The position numbers and the translations under genes were made by a program. Below are positions 14,606 through 17,158 of a DNA stretch of 17,158 nt, one piece after another; the stretch's first letter is position 1, and every line of letters starts with the position of its first letter. Location of the stretch: positions 86,438-103,595 of the forward strand of contig DBZZ01000081.1 of the NCBI GenBank assembly GCA_002311315.1. The letters run 5' to 3'. The notes below the pieces were generated by a model. That model did not search any database. It worked only from the letters and a program-made list of their open reading frames with translations, and had not been told where the DNA came from. Source of the stretch: Methylococcaceae bacterium UBA1147 (GTDB taxonomy: Bacteria; Pseudomonadota; Gammaproteobacteria; Methylococcales; UBA1147).

Positions 14606-15721
14606 TCACGCCTCGTCTTCCAGGAATCCCTCGAGCGATTCCTGGATATGCGCGGATTCGCTTCCTTCCCGGATGAGGATCAGGCCCTCCAGCAAAATCT
14701 CCAGCTTGCGGCGCTCCCTGTCGGCCCGCGTCTTGGTTCGCCGCCTGAGCATTCTCTCGACCTCGCCGATGTGATAACCGTCGCAAAGCCACTTCAGGCT
14801 GCGCCGGAGGAGGGGGTCGCCGGCTTCGGGGATTTCGGCCTCCAGTTCGTCGAATCCCTCCCTGCGAATCTGCTCCGCCAGCCGGCAACACGCCAGGATT
14901 AAATCGTTCGCCGACTGCACCGACGGGGTCATGCGAATCTCGGGAAGTTTTTGAAAATCCGCCTCCCCTTCCGGCAAAAAGGAAACCAGCCTCTGGCGGG
15001 TCCGATCCTCGCCCCACCCCTCGGCGATGGAGAGGATGCCCTCCATGACGATGTCGTTGTTTCGCTCGTATGCATACAAACAAGAATCGATCTGGCGGCC
15101 GATGACGGTCTCGATTTCCTCGACGGGAATCTGATCCACGAGGGCGCGAATCCCCGTGGCCAGGATCCCCTCCGGAACGCTTTCCAGGACGGGCTCCAGC
15201 GAAATAAGCCCGTGGCCGTGGGCGCGCGCCGCGAGAGCGATCATCATGCGGACCGCCCGCTCCGGCCCGGTCTCTTCCTGGGCGAAGCTTCCCGCCATTC
15301 TTTTTAGATCCGGATCGATCGGCGGCACCGGATCCCCCTCCGGGCCATCCAGAGACACCTCTCCGCTTTTTTCCATGGATAAAATCATCCGGACGAGATA
15401 CGCGCGCGCTTCCGCGGTATCGTCCGGTCCGGCCAGGTGGCCCGCTTCCATTTCCGCCGTGAGCGAAACCGACGTGCGCACGGAAACATTTTTCAGGACA
15501 CGCTCCACGATGCCCTGGTCCGCGTCCCGCAGGGCCAACGAAAGGGTTTCCATGTCCATCCGTTCGATGACGCGGCGAAGCGAGCGGTCCGGCATTCGGA
15601 AAATAAGAGTCAGGTCGGAAAAATCGGCGGATTCGCGATCATCCAAAAACCCTTCCTCGGCCGATCCCTCCGGCCCGAAAAAGCCATCGCCGCCCCGACG
15701 GGGGTTCCATCTCATAGCCAT
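14606..15721 (-). CDS. FliG_C-like domain fused to two tandem MotA-like cytoplasmic modules
   Basis: This soluble 371-residue protein has no membrane segment. Residues 34-129 align with the FliG C-terminal torque domain (PDRSLRRVIERMDMETLSLAL, LKNVSVRT, SMEKSGEVSL). Residues 163-250 align with MotA's cytoplasmic loop (LAARAHGHGLISLE, GIRALVDQIPVEEIE) joined directly to MotA's C-terminal tail (MEGILSIAEG, LVSFLP); the third and fourth MotA helices are missing between them. Residues 281-368 repeat this module without gaps at an offset of 118 (LAEQIRREGFDELE, LKWLCDG, LLEGLILIREG, LEGFL). Several FliG and MotA contact charges survive (R65, R82, E90; E176; R286, E294). GGAGG lies seven bases before the ATG. 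It lies 84 bp after yidC, where jag is usual. A scaffold or modulator of a motor is an inference; the family was identified by eye. Confidence 0.8.
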   Translation of the reverse strand: MAMRWNPRRGGDGFFGPEGSAEEGFLDDRESADFSDLTLIFRMPDRSLRRVIERMDMETLSLALRDADQGIVERVLKNVSVRTSVSLTAEMEAGHLAGPDDTAEARAYLVRMILSMEKSGEVSLDGPEGDPVPPIDPDLKRMAGSFAQEETGPERAVRMMIALAARAHGHGLISLEPVLESVPEGILATGIRALVDQIPVEEIETVIGRQIDSCLYAYERNNDIVMEGILSIAEGWGEDRTRQRLVSFLPEGEADFQKLPEIRMTPSVQSANDLILACCRLAEQIRREGFDELEAEIPEAGDPLLRRSLKWLCDGYHIGEVERMLRRRTKTRADRERRKLEILLEGLILIREGSESAHIQESLEGFLEDEA

Positions 15722-15805
15722 AAGCCGCCTCCCGCTGCTTCGTAAAACCGCCCAAAGTCTTTTGGCGAATCATCCAAGGCTCTCGCCCGAAACGAAAACT
15801 CCAAA

Positions 15806-17158
15806 TCAATTTTCCTCCGCCAGCTTCGGCGGCGTTACGGATTTGTTCACGAAATATTGCTGAATGACCGAAAGAATGTTGTTCATCAGCCAGTAAATCA
15901 CCAGCCCCACGGGAACGGGCCAGTAGAGGAACATCCCCGTGAACATCACGGGCATGAACATCATCATCTTGGCCTGCGCCGGATCCGCCACGGAGGGCGT
16001 CATTTTCTGTTGAACGAACATGGAAGCGCCCATGAGAAGAGTGAGGATGGGAAAAAGCCGGGGCTCGCGCGCCGAAAGGTCCGCAATCCAAAAGAACGGC
16101 GCGTGCCGAAGCTCGATCGAAACCAACAGGGCATTGTAGAGGCCAAAGAAAACCGGGATCTGAACGATCATCGGGAGGCAGCCCATCATGGGATTGACGT
16201 TGTTTTCCTTGTAGAGCGCCATTACCTCTTGGTTCATCCTGTTCTTGTCGTCTTTGTAGATTTCCTTGAGCTGCGTCATCTTCGGCTGGAGTTTTTGCAT
16301 GTTGCGCATGTTGCGCATGCCGTACTGGGTCAGGGGGTAAAAAACCAGCTTGATCAAAACGGTGAGAAGGATGATGGCCAGGCCCCAGTTTCCCAGGACC
16401 GCATTCGAGATCCGGAGCACGGCCATCAGCGGTTTGGCGATAAAAGAGAATATTCCGTAATCAAGTGCCTCTTCGAGGCTCGCGTTCAGCTTTGCGAGTC
16501 TCCCGGTTTCCTTCGGGCCTACATAAACATCGAATCCGGCCGCGCTTCTGGCCCCCTCCGGCATGAATCCGATGACCGCGTAGTCTATTTTATTGTCTTT
16601 CCCGCCCAGCCGCCGGATCTCCGAGCGCCCGTTTCCACCCCTGGGGATCAGGGCCGCAACAAAATATTTCGTCTGGAGGGCGGTCCACCGGGTTCCGCTG
16701 GCATGGACGGTCGGCTTATCTAGTTCGGGAGTGTCGTATTCCAGGCTTTTGTCGATGAAGCTCATCGGCCCCTCGACGATGCCGCCATAGACGTTCCCGG
16801 CGGCGCCGCCCACAGAGGGGCCCCAGGCGATGCCGATGGGTTTCGGGCTCCTCGGCTGGTCCACCCGCAAAGCCATTCCGATAACGTACCTGTCGTAGCG
16901 AAAAGTCAAAATCTTCTCGGCAAAAAGGCCGGATTTATCGCGGTAGAAAAACCGGAGCCTGCCCTCGGGCCGGGAGGGGGTGAGGGTGATGTCTCCGCCC
17001 TCGACCTGAAAGGACGCACCGTTCAGGAGCTCCGCGGTATCCCCCCCCTTGAAATAGAGCGGCATCATCGCCGGGGACAATTCCGAGATTAGGTCAATCG
17101 GCCTTTTTAGGTCGTCGGTCAGATACTTTTTCAGGCGCGCCGAAACCATGGCCGCACC
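15806..17158 (-). CDS. yidC: Membrane protein insertase YidC (5' end outside window)
   Basis: YidC inserts and folds inner-membrane proteins, alone or with SecYEG. The visible 450 codons cover most of the periplasmic beta-domain and the whole conserved 60KD_IMP core. Core features: NWGLAIILLTVLIKLVFYPLT with the groove Lys in place of the usual Arg, the coiled cytoplasmic region KLQPKMTQLKEIYKDD, MMGCLPMIVQIPVFFGLYNAL, the FPILTLLMGASMFVQQKMTP segment and VGLVIYWLMNNILSVIQQY. The frame is open to the window edge; the N-terminal helix and about 90-100 residues of a normal Gram-negative YidC are missing. The ATG at 17149 lies inside the periplasmic domain and is not the real start. The presence of the large P1 domain supports a diderm host. 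Confidence 0.96.
   Translation of the reverse strand, partial: GAAMVSARLKKYLTDDLKRPIDLISELSPAMMPLYFKGGDTAELLNGASFQVEGGDITLTPSRPEGRLRFFYRDKSGLFAEKILTFRYDRYVIGMALRVDQPRSPKPIGIAWGPSVGGAAGNVYGGIVEGPMSFIDKSLEYDTPELDKPTVHASGTRWTALQTKYFVAALIPRGGNGRSEIRRLGGKDNKIDYAVIGFMPEGARSAAGFDVYVGPKETGRLAKLNASLEEALDYGIFSFIAKPLMAVLRISNAVLGNWGLAIILLTVLIKLVFYPLTQYGMRNMRNMQKLQPKMTQLKEIYKDDKNRMNQEVMALYKENNVNPMMGCLPMIVQIPVFFGLYNALLVSIELRHAPFFWIADLSAREPRLFPILTLLMGASMFVQQKMTPSVADPAQAKMMMFMPVMFTGMFLYWPVPVGLVIYWLMNNILSVIQQYFVNKSVTPPKLAEEN

Noticed and set aside
14563..15083. Upstream extension of the second methyltransferase frame as part of one 379-codon gene
   Set aside because: This part lies out of frame within the FliG/MotA-like gene and has shadow composition. 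The real N terminus of the methyltransferase is in the other frame starting at 14562.

Overview
The window comes from the chromosome of a GC-rich Gram-negative bacterium, close to its replication origin. The evidence is a yidC / mnmE / mnmG / parA / parB set with three parS-like sites, plus lipoproteins, a bactofilin and a FliG/MotA-like protein that imply a diderm envelope and a motile ancestry. The exact phylum cannot be read from the sequence. A deltaproteobacterial-type or related uncultured lineage is a guess. dnaA, rpmH and rnpA usually lie next to yidC, so oriC may sit just beyond the right edge.

Left part (+ strand, 210-2086): a tandem array of small VOC (glyoxalase/extradiol dioxygenase fold) proteins. 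Three are close paralogs, and the middle one is broken by an in-frame TAG and a one-base frameshift. A fourth, longer VOC protein follows. It converges on a solitary Dam-type adenine methyltransferase (2111-2950, minus).

Centre (minus strand, 8382 down to 2111): parA and parB overlap by one base and are followed by a bactofilin, a CsgG/TolB-like lipoprotein, a small two-helix membrane protein, an SUMF1-fold lipoprotein, a DsrE-like protein, a nitrilase-superfamily amidase and dam. Several junctions are 4-base stop/start overlaps, so most of this is probably one chromosome-segregation and cell-envelope transcript. The gap between mnmG and parA, where rsmG usually lies, instead holds three parS-like 16-mers spaced 33 and 30 bp apart and a candidate parA promoter.

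Right part: mnmE-mnmG (tRNA wobble-uridine modification) read leftward, and a galT-like nucleotidyltransferase is divergent from mnmE. Then, on the minus strand, come yidC (cut by the window edge), a FliG/MotA-like fusion protein, a frameshifted SAM methyltransferase and an SDR dehydrogenase. jag, normally next to yidC, is absent.

The strongest candidate for something undescribed is the 371-residue protein at 14606-15721. It has a FliG C-terminal (torque) domain followed by two tandem copies of the MotA cytoplasmic region, from which the transmembrane helices are missing. It therefore joins rotor-like and stator-like cytoplasmic surfaces in one soluble polypeptide, encoded directly after yidC.
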